DNA of 16,558 bases from Pelagophyceae sp. CCMP2097 (Eukaryota; Sar; Pelagophyceae), in the NCBI GenBank assembly GCA_026770575.1, contig MU657992.1, positions 1-16,558 of the forward strand, read 5' to 3'. Under the pieces are notes generated by a model, which worked only from the letters and a program-made list of their open reading frames with translations, made no database searches and had not been told where the DNA came from. The position numbers were made by a program, and so were the translations under genes. Position 1 is the stretch's first letter; each line of letters begins with the position of its first letter. This document shows positions 1 to 9,036 of the stretch, one piece after another.

Positions 1-180
1 GTCGCCGTCGCTCGCGTTGCCGCCGTCCGCGTTGCCGCCGTCTGCGCCGAGGCGCGCGTCGTCCGCGCCGAGGCGCGCGCCGCCGCTCGAGTCGCCGCTC
101 ATGTCGTCGCCGACCGCCGCGTTGCCGCCGGCCAAGTGGCGCGCTTCGGCTTCAGATTCGTGCGCGGCTTGATAGACCGC
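1..180. repeat. GC-rich low-complexity host flank
   Basis: This is imperfect tandem repetition of short GCC/GTC/GCG units, including a near-repeat of gccgaggcgcgcgtcgtccgc around 46-80. It contrasts sharply with the AT-rich element that begins near 408. Two frames are open across most of it (one Ala/Val/Arg-rich to about 210, one Pro/Ser/Ala-rich to about 177), so it could be the end of a low-complexity host gene. Open frames are expected by chance at this base composition, so no gene is claimed. Confidence 0.6.
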
Positions 181-407
181 AAATACCGCAGTCGGAGGGC
201 CATCCCGTAACGCCTTCGAAACGATTATACGTATACCGCAAAATTTAATGAAGTATTGCGGTATGTCCGTTGAGAGACCGTAAGGCCGCAGAACGCAATC
301 CTTATAGGATTCCTAGAGCAAAAAATTCCGAATATTAGGCAGCTTCACTTTTTTCAAGCTACTTTCAAGCTGACATCGCACTTTGCATAACGTCGCCTAA
401 AAAAAAA
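181..407. other. Left flanking DNA with a small inverted repeat
   Basis: No gene is supported here. A short inverted repeat (ataccgcaa at about 234-242 against ttgcggtat at about 257-265) could form a small hairpin. The stretch at 344-371 is nearly identical, in direct orientation, to 16246-16274 beyond the other end of the element. I read the segment as host DNA or an older repeat flanking the insertion. Confidence 0.5.
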
Positions 408-479
408 TATAGACTTTTTTGAGAGGTTTTTTTAGGATATGACAAAAGTCTTCTGATAAAATGAAATTTTTAGGATTTT

Positions 480-660
480 TCGAAAAACTTAGAAAACTTA
501 GGAAACTCATGAAACTTGTAAAAATTATGAAAATTATGAAAATTATAAAAATATGAAAATATGAAATTCTGAAAATTTAGAAATCTAAAAATTTAAAACT
601 CTGAAACTTCTGACACTTCTGAAACTTCTGAAAATTCTGAAAATTCTTAAAATACGAAAA
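480..660. repeat. A-rich short-period repeat tract in left TIR
   Basis: This is a degenerate 9-10 nt periodicity built from units such as gaaaattat, gaaacttct and gaaaattct. Its mirror in the right TIR (about 15812-15960) has four clean copies of the 9-mer agtttcaga at 15822-15857. Copy number differs between the two TIRs, consistent with slippage. No coding potential is seen. Confidence 0.7.
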
Positions 661-727
661 GAATTTTTCAAAATTTAAAAGATTAAATAAAGTCTAAAAA
701 TCTCAAAATTAGAACCACAAAAAAAAG

Positions 728-947
728 GATTTGATTAAACCTTTATAAAGATCTTTACGTTTTCGGAATAAGGTTTCAAATAATGTTTTAAAAGTTGTTT
801 GTAAAAGAGAAAAAAGATTTTTGAGAATTGGGGACTTGATTTAACCTTTATAAAGATCTTTACGTTTTCGCAATAAGGTTTCAAATAATGTTTCAAACCT
901 GTGTTTTAAAAGAGAAAAAAGGTTTTTGAGAATTGGGGACTTGATTC
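728..947. repeat. Tandem duplication inside left TIR (~107 bp unit)
   Basis: The block from ttgattaaacctttataaag to gagaattggggacttgatt occurs twice in a row, at about 731-838 and 834-946, with scattered differences such as ttcggaataagg against ttcgcaataagg. The right TIR has only one copy (about 15618-15730). The duplication is therefore specific to the left end and arose after the TIRs were last made identical, or was lost on the right. Confidence 0.75.
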
Positions 948-1167
948 GGTAAATTCGGTAAATTCTGTAAAGAACTTTGGTTCTATACTGTTGAATGGTT
1001 CGTAATTATCATATTTTTTCCTTCAAAACTCGAAAAAAAATATACAGAAATCTTACTTTTTTTATCAACAAATGACACATATTCAATTAAATCATATAAT
1101 ATAGTTTAGAAAACGGTACATGTAGTGAATCAATGATACAAATCCGATAATTCAAATTCAATAAAAT

Positions 1168-1242
1168 ATTTTTATCCTTTTCTATAAAAAATGAAATGTA
1201 TAAAGTAGTATAAGGAGAAACGTATAAGATAGTTTATAAGAC
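1168..1242 (+). promoter_or_regulatory. Putative TIR-proximal promoter of the polymerase gene
   Basis: This AT-rich leader carries several TATA-like words (ctataaaaaa at about 1181, gtataaag at about 1199, tataagg at about 1210, tttataag at about 1233) just upstream of the chosen ATG at 1243. The segment around 1181-1200 resembles the sequence preceding the first gene at the other end of the element, so both TIRs may deliver a similar inward-facing promoter. The call rests on composition and position only. Confidence 0.3.
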
Positions 1243-4200
1243 ATGAGTTTAAATGACAAAAATTCTTTTCTTATGGATAGTATGGACGTGTATAACAATG
1301 AAAGCGAATTCAGAATAGCAGTGGATAGATATTTTAAAAAATCAAAATTTACGAGAATCATCGACAACGATATGAGTAAGTCATAAAAAAGACTTGTAAA
1401 AAAATATGCGAAAAACGGGTACACAATTCCCACTCTTAAAACTGTATTGATCGGGAATTCCTTTGTGAAACCTGAAACTTTGTACGACAAACGGTTCAAA
1501 TCAGGAGAAAATTTAAAAAAAATATACAAAAAAAAATAAGTAGAGAACAAGAAAATTGAATCCTCTAAAAACATAGCACGTATTTTTAATAGAAATCGTG
1601 TAACTCCGAAATTCGTTGATTCAGAAAGAAGAATCAAATACGGTAAAGAATTCCCAGAATTTTTGGTCAAACCAGTACGAGTTCAGCGACTTCTATGGAA
1701 CGATTCATTAGATTACGATGAAAATTTTGATATAAAATTAACGCCGCTTCTTATGAATTATCCGAACGGTTCTGTTCAGATTGATGTGATCTATAAGCAT
1801 GGACAGTATGTTTATGATGAAGTAATAGGTAATTTTATACAATGGGACACGCATGAATCTAAAAGATCCATTCACGCAATCAAGTTGGAAGATAGATCAA
1901 CAAGAACACGAACAATTAAAACAAACGCACAAAATATTAAACGTGAAGGATATGATTTTCATAGACAGAAAAATATTCAAAATATTCGAACTGAATGGAA
2001 TTCATTGGATTATGGACAACTAACTTCGAGCAGCGAGAAAAAGTTTTTGTATATAGATATTAAATTCTTAACGCCAGCAGCCGGTGGATGTAGTTCGAGT
2101 TTTAATGGAACAAAGATGAGTATAGTTAAAAAAGAAAACAAAATTAAAATAAATTGTCCACATTCAACAAACAATAACTGTTTATTTAAATGTATAAGTA
2201 AACAATATCCCAATAAATCAATTAAATTCGGGCTTGTTCAGTGCAACGAAAAACGTCGGCAGTTTAGTATAGAAAAAAATGCGATGATATCTATTGAAAA
2301 CGCTATCGAAATTTTCCATTTTTTACATAATGATAAGGAGATTGCTGTATATTGTCAGGAATTTAATAAGGGGGTACTCACAAACTCGTTTGTTGGAGGG
2401 ACATCTGAATCAAATTTTAAATTGTTATTAATCGATTCACATTATTCGATCATTGAAGGAAAATGGTCGAGATGTACCGAATGTTTCAAAGAATATCTGG
2501 GTGTTCACAAGTGTAATGCTGGTGGAGCAAAATATGTAAAGGAAAGGAAAAATCCATCTCAATTACTTCCAGCAGAACCTCCCAAAAATGTCAAGTTGAA
2601 AGATAAAACGATTTTAAGTTATGATATTGAAACACAAAAAAAAATGAAATAAAAGAGCACTGTCCATATATCGTAGGTTTCCATTATTACGATGTGAATG
2701 AGGTTTCGAGATACAAATCAATCGGTGGTAGAATGTGTATGAATTTTTTTTACGAACTTCTTGGTACCAAGGAATTCCAACATATAAAATATTTGAATGC
2801 TTTTAATGGGAGTCGGTTTGATCACTATTATCTAATGAAAGAAAAACTAAATTCATTGGGTAAAGATTCTATGGGTGAGTACATCATCAACAATTCGAGA
2901 ATTTTAAACTCACTATACAAAATAAAAAATGTATATATTTAGGACAGCATCTCCTAGGTTCATTGAAGAAAAATCTTGAAGATAGTGGCTGTGAAGTGTT
3001 AAAAGGGGACATCGATCATGATTTAAGCGATGAATGGGAAAACACATCAGATGAAAGGAAAACCGAAGTAGAAAAATACCTAATGAAAGAGGTTATGGGT
3101 CTATCAGAGTTGTACGAGAAAAACAACGCGAGAAATTCCAAATAAATCTCTGTGACTCTATGACAACTTCAAGCAACGCGTATCATATATGGAAGAACCG
3201 TCTCAACGATTTTGAGGTAAACCTTCCATCACGTAATAATGAGGAAAATATTCGGAAGCGATCTATGGAGGTCGAACTCAATTAAATAAACGCAATTATG
3301 TGAGCAAATCATTCGATGAGGTTGATGAGACAAAGGTTTTCAAAAAAAACTGATGAACATGGAAATAATGTATACAAAATAAGTGAAAATGCTTATAACG
3401 AAATTAGTGATTACCTATTCGATGCGGATGTAGTTTCATTATACTCTACTGCTATGTTGAAAGATTATCCAATAGGTAAAGAGATCGATACAGTTGTTTT
3501 CAAAGAAGGAAAATTGGGGATATATAGAATTGAGTATATCACAAACAAATCTTTGTTAACACCTATATTACCTCGCAAGGAAAACGGTGGATTGAAATGG
3601 GATCTAATAGATTGAATTGGATGGTATTCAAGTATAGATATAGAAAATGCACAAAATGCCGGGTATAAAATTAAATTTTTTGAAGGAATCTATTGGGAAA
3701 AAAGTGCTCCAATTTTTAAGAAGTATGTTGATGAGTTTTATCAAATGAAGAGTAATTCAATCAAAGGAACTTGTACATATGCGACCGCAAAACTTTATTT
3801 AAACGCTTTGTATGGGAAAATGCTTCAAGGGTCTATTCGAAAGAAAGAAAAAATAGTTTCAAAAACGGAAGAGTTTGCTATACTATTACAAAAGAACCGA
3901 ATATTACAAATAACTGAATTAGGAACAGATAGGTGGATCATATCTTATGAAACGGAGCAACACAATCAAGAAGAGTTTGCGCAAAAGCCAAGTCACATGG
4001 GAGTGTTCATATTAGGATATTCTCGTAGAATCATGATAGAAAAATATAATCAATGCGGTAATACAATCAAACGTATGCCCTATTATTATGATACAGATTC
4101 AATGGTGATACCATCTCAATGTTTGAATAATGTTGAAATTGATCCTTCCTTGGGAGGGATCATGGATGATGTGGGGAAAAAAATTCTTAAAGCGATTTTC

Positions 4201-4621
4201 ATAGCCCCTAAATTCTACGCATTCAAATACATCAGTTCAAAAACTCACACATTGGAATACCATTTTAGGGGGAAAGGTGTTTCGACTAAAATGCCATCCT
4301 TCTTAAAGACCTTACAACATCGTGGTAATACAGAGTTAGATGATCAACAGCAAAAATTATGGAAAGATTTTGAAGATATGAATAGGGAAAATCGAAAGCA
4401 TTTTACCAAAACTTCTCGATAAAGAAAATTGGACTTACAAAATCATCCAACGAAAAATGTTCCATTTTATCACATCGTCATATTGACTCAGAACAAACAA
4501 AAAGAGAAATAAATAAATCTCGTTGGGGGGGGGACGTTTGTATGTAGACTAGAATGGGAATATTGATGAAGATGGAGATTACAGCGTCCCGCATGGGTTT
4601 GATTTGGATACAATAATTTAA
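1243..4621 (+). pseudogene. polB: Protein-primed family B DNA polymerase (decayed)
   Basis: This is the replicative DNA polymerase of the element, about 1,120 codons long, with a 3'-5' exonuclease and a polymerase domain. Visible in order: an N-terminal region; NCLF (Cys codon 2179) and SHY (His codon 2440), resembling an OTU-type Cys/His pair; a CxxC...HxxC zinc-finger-like motif (2473-2514); Exo I DIE (2623-2631); Exo II FNGSRFD (about 2799-2822); YGGR (3264-3275); motif A DVVSLY (3427-3444); motif B KLYLNALYG (3790-3816); motif C DTDS (4090-4101); and a conserved-looking C terminus with EQTKREINKSRW (about 4492-4527). YGGR and the order of motifs fit protein-primed polymerases of the Polinton/adenovirus/linear-plasmid type. 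It is broken by in-frame stops at 1384, 1537, 3613 and 4550 and by frameshifts near 2640, 2942, 3146, 3266, 3345 and 4410, several at A-runs. The ATG at 1243 is the first in the frame that leads into the coding piece from 1663. Confidence 0.88.
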
Positions 4622-4703
4622 TGTAATTAATCCAATGAAATTGTTACATCTTCTTTTGTGATTGTTACGCAATCTTCACAAACATTTTTTTCACTTTTTT
4701 TTT

Positions 4704-4945
4704 TTAGATTTTTTTTTCTTTCATACTTAATAACCTTTCTCTGCTGATTTGGGCTATCAAGTCGATGATATGGTCTTCAAAAAAAGAGAATCGTGTTTTA
4801 TAATAATCAAAATCAAACTGTTCTTCTGAATTTATAAAACGTGACATGTCAATTTTTTTGGGGATGTTATAAGAATAAATTCTTCTGTATAATTTGATTG
4901 ATCAATAGTATTTTTAATTATTTGGGACACGTCTGAATTTTCCAT
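4704..4945 (-). pseudogene. Small hypothetical protein, frameshifted
   Basis: A small - strand gene of about 80 codons starts with ATG at 4945 (MENSDVSQIIKNTI). After roughly 30 codons the frame closes. The neighbouring frame then carries acidic/aromatic protein-like sequence including FDFDYYKTRFSFFEDHIIDL and ends in a Lys-rich tail at TAA 4704. One frameshift near an A-run at about 4850 explains both pieces. No family is recognised. Its start faces the AT-hook gene across about 40 bp of AT-rich DNA, so the two probably share a divergent promoter. Confidence 0.5.
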
Positions 4946-4987
4946 ATATAATGATATAATATAATAATATATAAAGAAAAAGAAACT
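4946..4987. promoter_or_regulatory. Divergent AT-rich promoter region
   Basis: A 42-bp stretch made almost only of A and T (atataatgatataatataat and related words) separates two oppositely oriented start codons at 4945 (-) and 4988 (+). TATA-like words occur on both strands. It is a compact bidirectional promoter by position; no factor-binding site is identified. Confidence 0.35.
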
Positions 4988-5409
4988 ATGTGTGTGGAAA
5001 TAAATGGTACAACAAAACCTAAACGAGGTAGACCATCGATAAAAAAGAAGGAATTTTTAGAAACAGAAAAAACAGATATTATAACTATGGAAGAAGTTTC
5101 TCCATATGATATTGAAATAAAACCAGTTGATTTGATTAAACAAAATTTAAAAAGGGAAAGGAGTAGTGCTCAATTAAATGCTGATAAGAGAATGGGTGAA
5201 TTGAATAAAATCAGAAATCAAGAAAAAAGACAAAACAAAAAACGAATAAAAGATGAAGAAAACTCGCAGAAGTAAACAGAATTATTGAAATTGCTATGGG
5301 TTCAAAAAATAATAAAAATAGTGTACAATTATCAGAGAGAGAATGTGATTCTGATGGTTCAATAGAGTCCTATGAAGAAAAAATTGAAGAAAAAAAAATT
5401 GTTATATGA
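4988..5409 (+). pseudogene. AT-hook-containing basic protein, frameshifted
   Basis: About 140 codons. The first 95 are one open frame beginning MCVEINGTTKP and carrying an AT-hook core, KRGRP (5021-5035), flanked by lysines. This motif binds the minor groove of AT-rich DNA, which suits an AT-rich viral genome. The middle is Lys/Arg/Glu-rich and probably helical. The frame closes at 5275, but an adjacent frame continues from about 5258 as protein-like acidic sequence (SERECDSDGSIESYEEK) to TGA 5407-5409, so one frameshift near gaagaaaac splits the gene. It may be a DNA-binding regulator or genome-condensing protein; the function is inferred only from the hook and the charge pattern. Confidence 0.55.
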
Positions 5410-5435
5410 TTTTGTATACTTTGGTATAATTTTGT

Positions 5436-6613
5436 TTAATTCATACCAAATACATCATTATCTTCCTCTCTTTGGGCTTCTTTTTTAGATTCAGCATTTA
5501 ATTTTTTTCTATCTTTAAGACGTTTTAATCGCCAATAATTCTGATTTGCTGATAAATCGAGGTTTGGATCTCTATTGTAGTCTGTCCGTGCTGGTCTATC
5601 TAAAAAATAATATCATGTGGTTTTTGAACAAATATACTCTTGAGTGTGGTTTCGATACGTTTTGTATCATTATATTTATGTATATGTGTTATTACGTTTC
5701 TTATAGATGTTGGTGAATATTCTTTTATATAATTAAACCTTGAATTTGTATATCTCATATTTTTATGTACTTTTTTTTTCCAAAACTTTAACCCATGTTG
5801 AATTTTAATCAACCCATTTAAATAGTTATTATCATCCATTATCAATCGAGTTAAAAAAAATTCGAGAAAATTTTCTATATAATATTCTACCGGTTGAGCG
5901 TTTTTAACTATAAAAAAATCTCCTTTTTGTTTAAATACGTACTCACACAGTTGGGTAAATTCTCTATACGATAACGATGACAAAAACTCTTCATGAAAAA
6001 ACCTCCGTTCTCTTCCCGTTTATTGGTTTAAAATATACCAACATTGAAATATTCTCTCTAATTTTTAAAGTTAGTTGTAGTAAATCCTGACAAAGCAAAA
6101 ATATCGTCACATGAAGATGCCTGTGTTTCATTATGATGTTAGAAAAAACATTCGTCAATTTTTTATCTTTTAAACTGTTAGCAGCATCATCTATAAATAA
6201 TAACACATCTTTCTTCTCAAGGCTTGTTGATAACAATAATTCATAAGCAGCATTTAAAAATGTTTCATCAAATGTATCATAAATTTTTGTAGGATCAAGC
6301 CCTTTAAAGGGTGTTGTTATCACCCAACGAGGACAGTTTAGAAGGTGGACAACAAACCAAAATGTGATCAAAAACACCAGAATATACTCTATGTTTCATC
6401 GAGGTGATCAAACTGATTGCTAACGTAGTCTTACCAGATCCACACGCTCCGGTGAATAAACATACATGATTTTGATTAAAAAATGGTGTTTCGTCGATCC
6501 ATTTAGCATCTACCTGCTTGTTGCTTCTTATCATAATGTTGGAATTTTCTATCTACGCACTGTTTAATTATATCTACATTCATTTTTTTATTTACAACCT
6601 CTTCTATTATCAT
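5436..6613 (-). pseudogene. FtsK/HerA-type genome packaging ATPase (decayed)
   Basis: This P-loop ATPase would pump the genome into the capsid and belongs to the A32-like / FtsK-HerA family of Polintons, PLVs and virophages. Walker A GACGSGKTT lies at about 6425-6453 and Walker B DVLLFIDDAA at about 6184-6214. A hydrophobic strand ending in LLCQD (about 6088-6102) could be the sensor region. The C-terminal part is helical and ends in a Lys/Glu-rich tail to TAA 5436. Pieces join across frameshifts near 6545, 6307, 5993 (T-run) and 5615 (T-run). The first clean ATG is 6534, but an open - frame with ATGs at 6613 and 6583 runs into it and ends with one more frameshift, so the original start was probably upstream of 6534. 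The expected intact length is about 370-390 aa. It lies next to the major capsid candidate, as is typical. Confidence 0.82.
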
Positions 6614-6641
6614 ATAAGTTGTTCATTTTTTATATTTTGAT

Positions 6642-6833
6642 TCATCGGTCTGTTCTTATAATTTTAAACATATTTTGTTTCAATGCTAAACGGTATATAT
6701 CGTAATAAGAAAAGAAACCGTGGGTTGATTCAATTAGTTCTTTAAATGTGTTAAAATATTTAAAGCCAATCAATACAAAGGCATAATCTATAAAATCATA
6801 AACTATTAACACAACCTTCATAAATAATAACAT
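6642..6833 (-). CDS. Small hypothetical protein
   Basis: This intact frame of 63 codons begins at ATG 6833 (MLLFMKVVLIVYDFIDYAFV); the same frame stays open further upstream to about 6881 but has no ATG there. The N-terminal 25 residues are strongly hydrophobic and could form a membrane segment or a buried helix. The rest contains several aromatic and basic residues. It sits just after the capsid gene and before the ATPase, a position often taken by small virion proteins. No family is recognised. A short 9-nt repeat (gatctgttt, about three copies at 6851-6880) marks the junction with the capsid gene. Confidence 0.4.
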   Translation of the reverse strand: MLLFMKVVLIVYDFIDYAFVLIGFKYFNTFKELIESTHGFFSYYDIYRLALKQNMFKIIRTDR

Positions 6834-6864
6834 TTTTTTTTTAAAATCAAACAGATCAAACAGA

Positions 6865-8105
6865 TCAAACAGATAACTCAAAAGTTCTTGTAGTCGTTAA
6901 ATCTAATGATATAAGCGCATCATAATTTACGAAAGAGGTCATTGTCAAAATCTCAGTAATTGGTTCTGAAAATTCAAGTTCTATTGTTGAAATACACGAA
7001 CTAATGTTGATACCAGAACGTAAAGATTCACTCTTCCCGATCATCGACTCCATATCAAGTGAAATGATATAATACCTTTCTTCATATTCTGTAATTGTAT
7101 CACTCGAATAAATACTTAAATCGCTTAAATGATGCGACGCAATTCGGGTTAAACTTTTTTTAATAGCGCTCGATTTTGCTAAAATACCCCCAGATATCAT
7201 AATCGGAGTCCCATCGATGAAAACAGTGGTTTTGAGCAGTTTGTTTTTCTCAAAGCTTCGAGAGAACAATATTTATAGAATTAAAACTGGACATCGATGC
7301 TCCAAGATTAAAAACATGAGTCTGTGATCCCGTCGGGATAGTAGAAACAAATGATGTTGTATTCACTGCCAGATACTTAAAAATGCCATCGTGGGTGCTT
7401 ATAATTTGGTTATCCACTTCCGGAGCACATTCCACTATTGCTAAGTATAGAACGACGTTCGAAAACAATAGACCAGAATCATCTGAATCATGGTTCGCCG
7501 ATACCAGCTTGAACAGCATTGAGTGCTACTCCATCGCTATTTTTAACAAGATAAGAAAAATTATACGAGCACACACCCGCAACTTAATCGACCTCCAATG
7601 AGTCGGATGAGAATAAAGGAATATATGTACCATTACCGAAAAAAGATCCAACAAGATTGCTTAAAGGTTCTGTGAATGAATATGTCTCATTTGCGTTTAG
7701 TTCCCGTCCATTTACAGCATCATGCATGCCATGCATTATATTTCCATCACCTCTCATATATTCTTTCGAAACTTGACCGTTTTTGTGGTGAAGATTGCGA
7801 TAAACTGGATAGTTATTGATGTGAGATAGTTGGGATCCTTGATTTCTTAAAGCAACGGAACTGAAAAAAACAGAACACCCAATGCTTGATAATTTACAAG
7901 TAGTTGAACTTTTAACATCTGTTGAGAAAAATGAAGAAGCAATATCTACATACGACGCAATCTTGTTTGAAGGTAACTTTATACGAAATGTTTCTCCGGC
8001 TTTAAAAGAACTACCGGACGTGGGAATAACCTTATGATAAATTAATCGTGCTGGACCACTTCTCGCTTTATCGGTTGCTTTAAATCGATCACTAATTGCC
8101 GCCAT
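6865..8105 (-). pseudogene. mcp: Major capsid protein candidate, double jelly-roll type (decayed)
   Basis: About 413 codons, the expected scale for a hexon-like double jelly-roll capsid protein of a small Polinton-like virus. The N-terminal part has FKAGETFRIKLPS followed by YVDIASSFF, then SSIGCSVFF and NQGSQLSHINNYPVYRNL. This pattern (strand, YxD, conserved-glycine strand, NxG...I..Y) recalls PLV/adintovirus capsid proteins. The frame breaks at TAA 7584. It resumes after one shift near 7495-7520 (NHDSDDSGLLF), and a second shift near 7262 leads to the C terminus at 6865. An alternative frame in 7495-7580 also reads plausibly, so the exact repair is uncertain. I chose ATG 8105 (MAAISDRFK) because the frame upstream has no ATG. 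Position between the ATPase and penton candidates supports the call. Confidence 0.68.
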
Positions 8106-8210
8106 ATAATTATGTATATCATTTAAATTTTTATATATTTTTTTTATAATCAAAACATCGAATTAAAGAATACATACATGTACCTTTTTCGGTTTATAAA
8201 AATATAAAAA
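8106..8210. promoter_or_regulatory. AT-rich leader upstream of the capsid gene
   Basis: This intergenic stretch has a run of TATA-like words on the - strand (rc of ttatatattttttttataat at about 8131-8150) within 45 bp of the capsid start. It is a candidate late promoter by position and composition only. Confidence 0.25.
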
Positions 8211-8624
8211 TTAATTGAAAGAAAATTCCAATAAAATATTGCCATTTATTGGTTTATTCTCAGTTTGATCCATCGAAAACGTATCGAGATTCGGAAGGGA
8301 ATCGATCTTATAAATGGGAGTATTATTTTGGTTGATGCCATCTTTAACAAGAGATAAAAACATTTTATTGGTCGGAGTATTTGTTGATTTTTTTTTAAAA
8401 TATCTCCAACTTGGATTTAACAAATTGATTGATTTTATTTTAGTTTCTGACTCATCAAAATTGTTTATATTGCTCTGTACGAGTTTCATAAAAATATTAT
8501 TGTTTTCCAATTTCGGAAATGTGTCTTGCGTGAGCATGAATTCTATGATTCGGTAATAGTAATTCCCATTAAATTTAAAGTTTATATAAACATTCAGTTT
8601 TTCAATAATTCCTATTGATGTCAT
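8211..8624 (-). CDS. Hypothetical protein of the virion gene block
   Basis: This intact frame of 137 codons runs from ATG 8624 (MTSIGIIEKLNVYI) to TAA 8211. It starts with alternating hydrophobic strands (NVYINFKFNGNYYYRIIEF), is rich in Asn and Lys in the middle, and ends in a short strand NILLEFSFN. No signal peptide or clear membrane span is seen. It sits between the major capsid gene and the basic/hydrophobic gene, all on the same strand and closely spaced, so a virion role is the simplest reading. I do not recognise a family. The opposite-strand frame at 8314-8556 is a shadow. Confidence 0.6.
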   Translation of the reverse strand: MTSIGIIEKLNVYINFKFNGNYYYRIIEFMLTQDTFPKLENNNIFMKLVQSNINNFDESETKIKSINLLNPSWRYFKKKSTNTPTNKMFLSLVKDGINQNNTPIYKIDSLPNLDTFSMDQTENKPINGNILLEFSFN

Positions 8625-8639
8625 ATATATATTGATTAT

Positions 8640-9026
8640 TTATATAAATCTATTTTTGTTGTTTTTATCAAATTTTTTCTTATCTTTTTGGGTATCGATC
8701 ACTGTTTTTTCAATCGTGTTAACAGCTGATAAATATTCTTTATTCTTTGCGTGGTTTGCAGATTTTCCTATTCCAGAAACAGTTTTCCCACCATATTTTA
8801 GAGCCTCAGACGCTGCAAGCAGTGGGACGGCTATTTCTTCATTTCCTGTTAATGCAATGAGACCACCAGCGGCTTCTCCAACCTTTCCGAGTGAACTCAT
8901 CACACTTCCAGCATTCATTAAAACACCTGGTGCTTTTCTTCCAACAGTGCACGCTATCTTGATAGACTTTCGTCCGATTGAACGTGTTTTGCGATTGGAT
9001 TTTCTTGCAAGCGCTCTAAAACCCAT
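8640..9026 (-). CDS. Basic/hydrophobic small virion-like protein
   Basis: This intact frame of 128 codons starts at ATG 9026. It has a tripartite layout. Residues 1-30 are strongly basic (RALARKSNRKTRSIGRKSIK). Residues about 31-90 are rich in Gly, Ala, Val and Leu with glycine-spaced hydrophobic turns (APGVLMNAGSVMSSLGKVGE, GGLIALTG). The tail is Lys/Asp/Asn-rich. This resembles, in layout only, small core or membrane-active capsid proteins of adenovirus-like and adintovirus-like viruses, which bind DNA or disrupt membranes at entry. It lies 10 bp after the penton gene and 15 bp before the next gene, suggesting a co-transcribed virion block. Confidence 0.6.
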   Translation of the reverse strand: MGFRALARKSNRKTRSIGRKSIKIACTVGRKAPGVLMNAGSVMSSLGKVGEAAGGLIALTGNEEIAVPLLAASEALKYGGKTVSGIGKSANHAKNKEYLSAVNTIEKTVIDTQKDKKKFDKNNKNRFI

Positions 9027-9036
9027 ACATACTGCA

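Larger units (their letters stand above)
408..1167 (+). repeat. Left terminal inverted repeat
   Basis: The sequence is repeated in inverted orientation at about 15398-16130 with high but imperfect identity. Shared landmarks include the outer tatagacttttttgagagg, the A-rich gaaacttct/gaaaattct tract, the cctttataaagatctttacg block, the ggttctatactgttgaatgg block and the inner acatgtagtgaatcaatgat block. Weak homology continues inward to about 1205. Long TIRs fit a linear genome replicated by a protein-primed polymerase, as in Polintons and related viruses. The two copies differ by a tandem duplication on the left and a hairpin on the right, described separately. Confidence 0.9.

Noticed and set aside
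480..660. CRISPR-like array in the A-rich tract
   Set aside because: The units are 9-10 nt, degenerate and contiguous, with no spacers.
1182..1670. 162-codon hydrophobic - strand frame
   Set aside because: It is antisense to the N-terminal part of the polymerase gene; its Phe/Leu/Ser-rich sequence is what AT-rich antisense DNA gives.
2630..2650. Programmed ribosomal frameshifting at the A-run in the polymerase
   Set aside because: The gene has at least five other shifts and four stops, so this run is not special and no stimulatory structure is evident.
4525..4533. Run of nine G as a regulatory or G-quadruplex feature
   Set aside because: It lies in the coding region of the polymerase C terminus (SRWGGGR) and is a single run, so it cannot form an intramolecular quadruplex; it may be a local length error.
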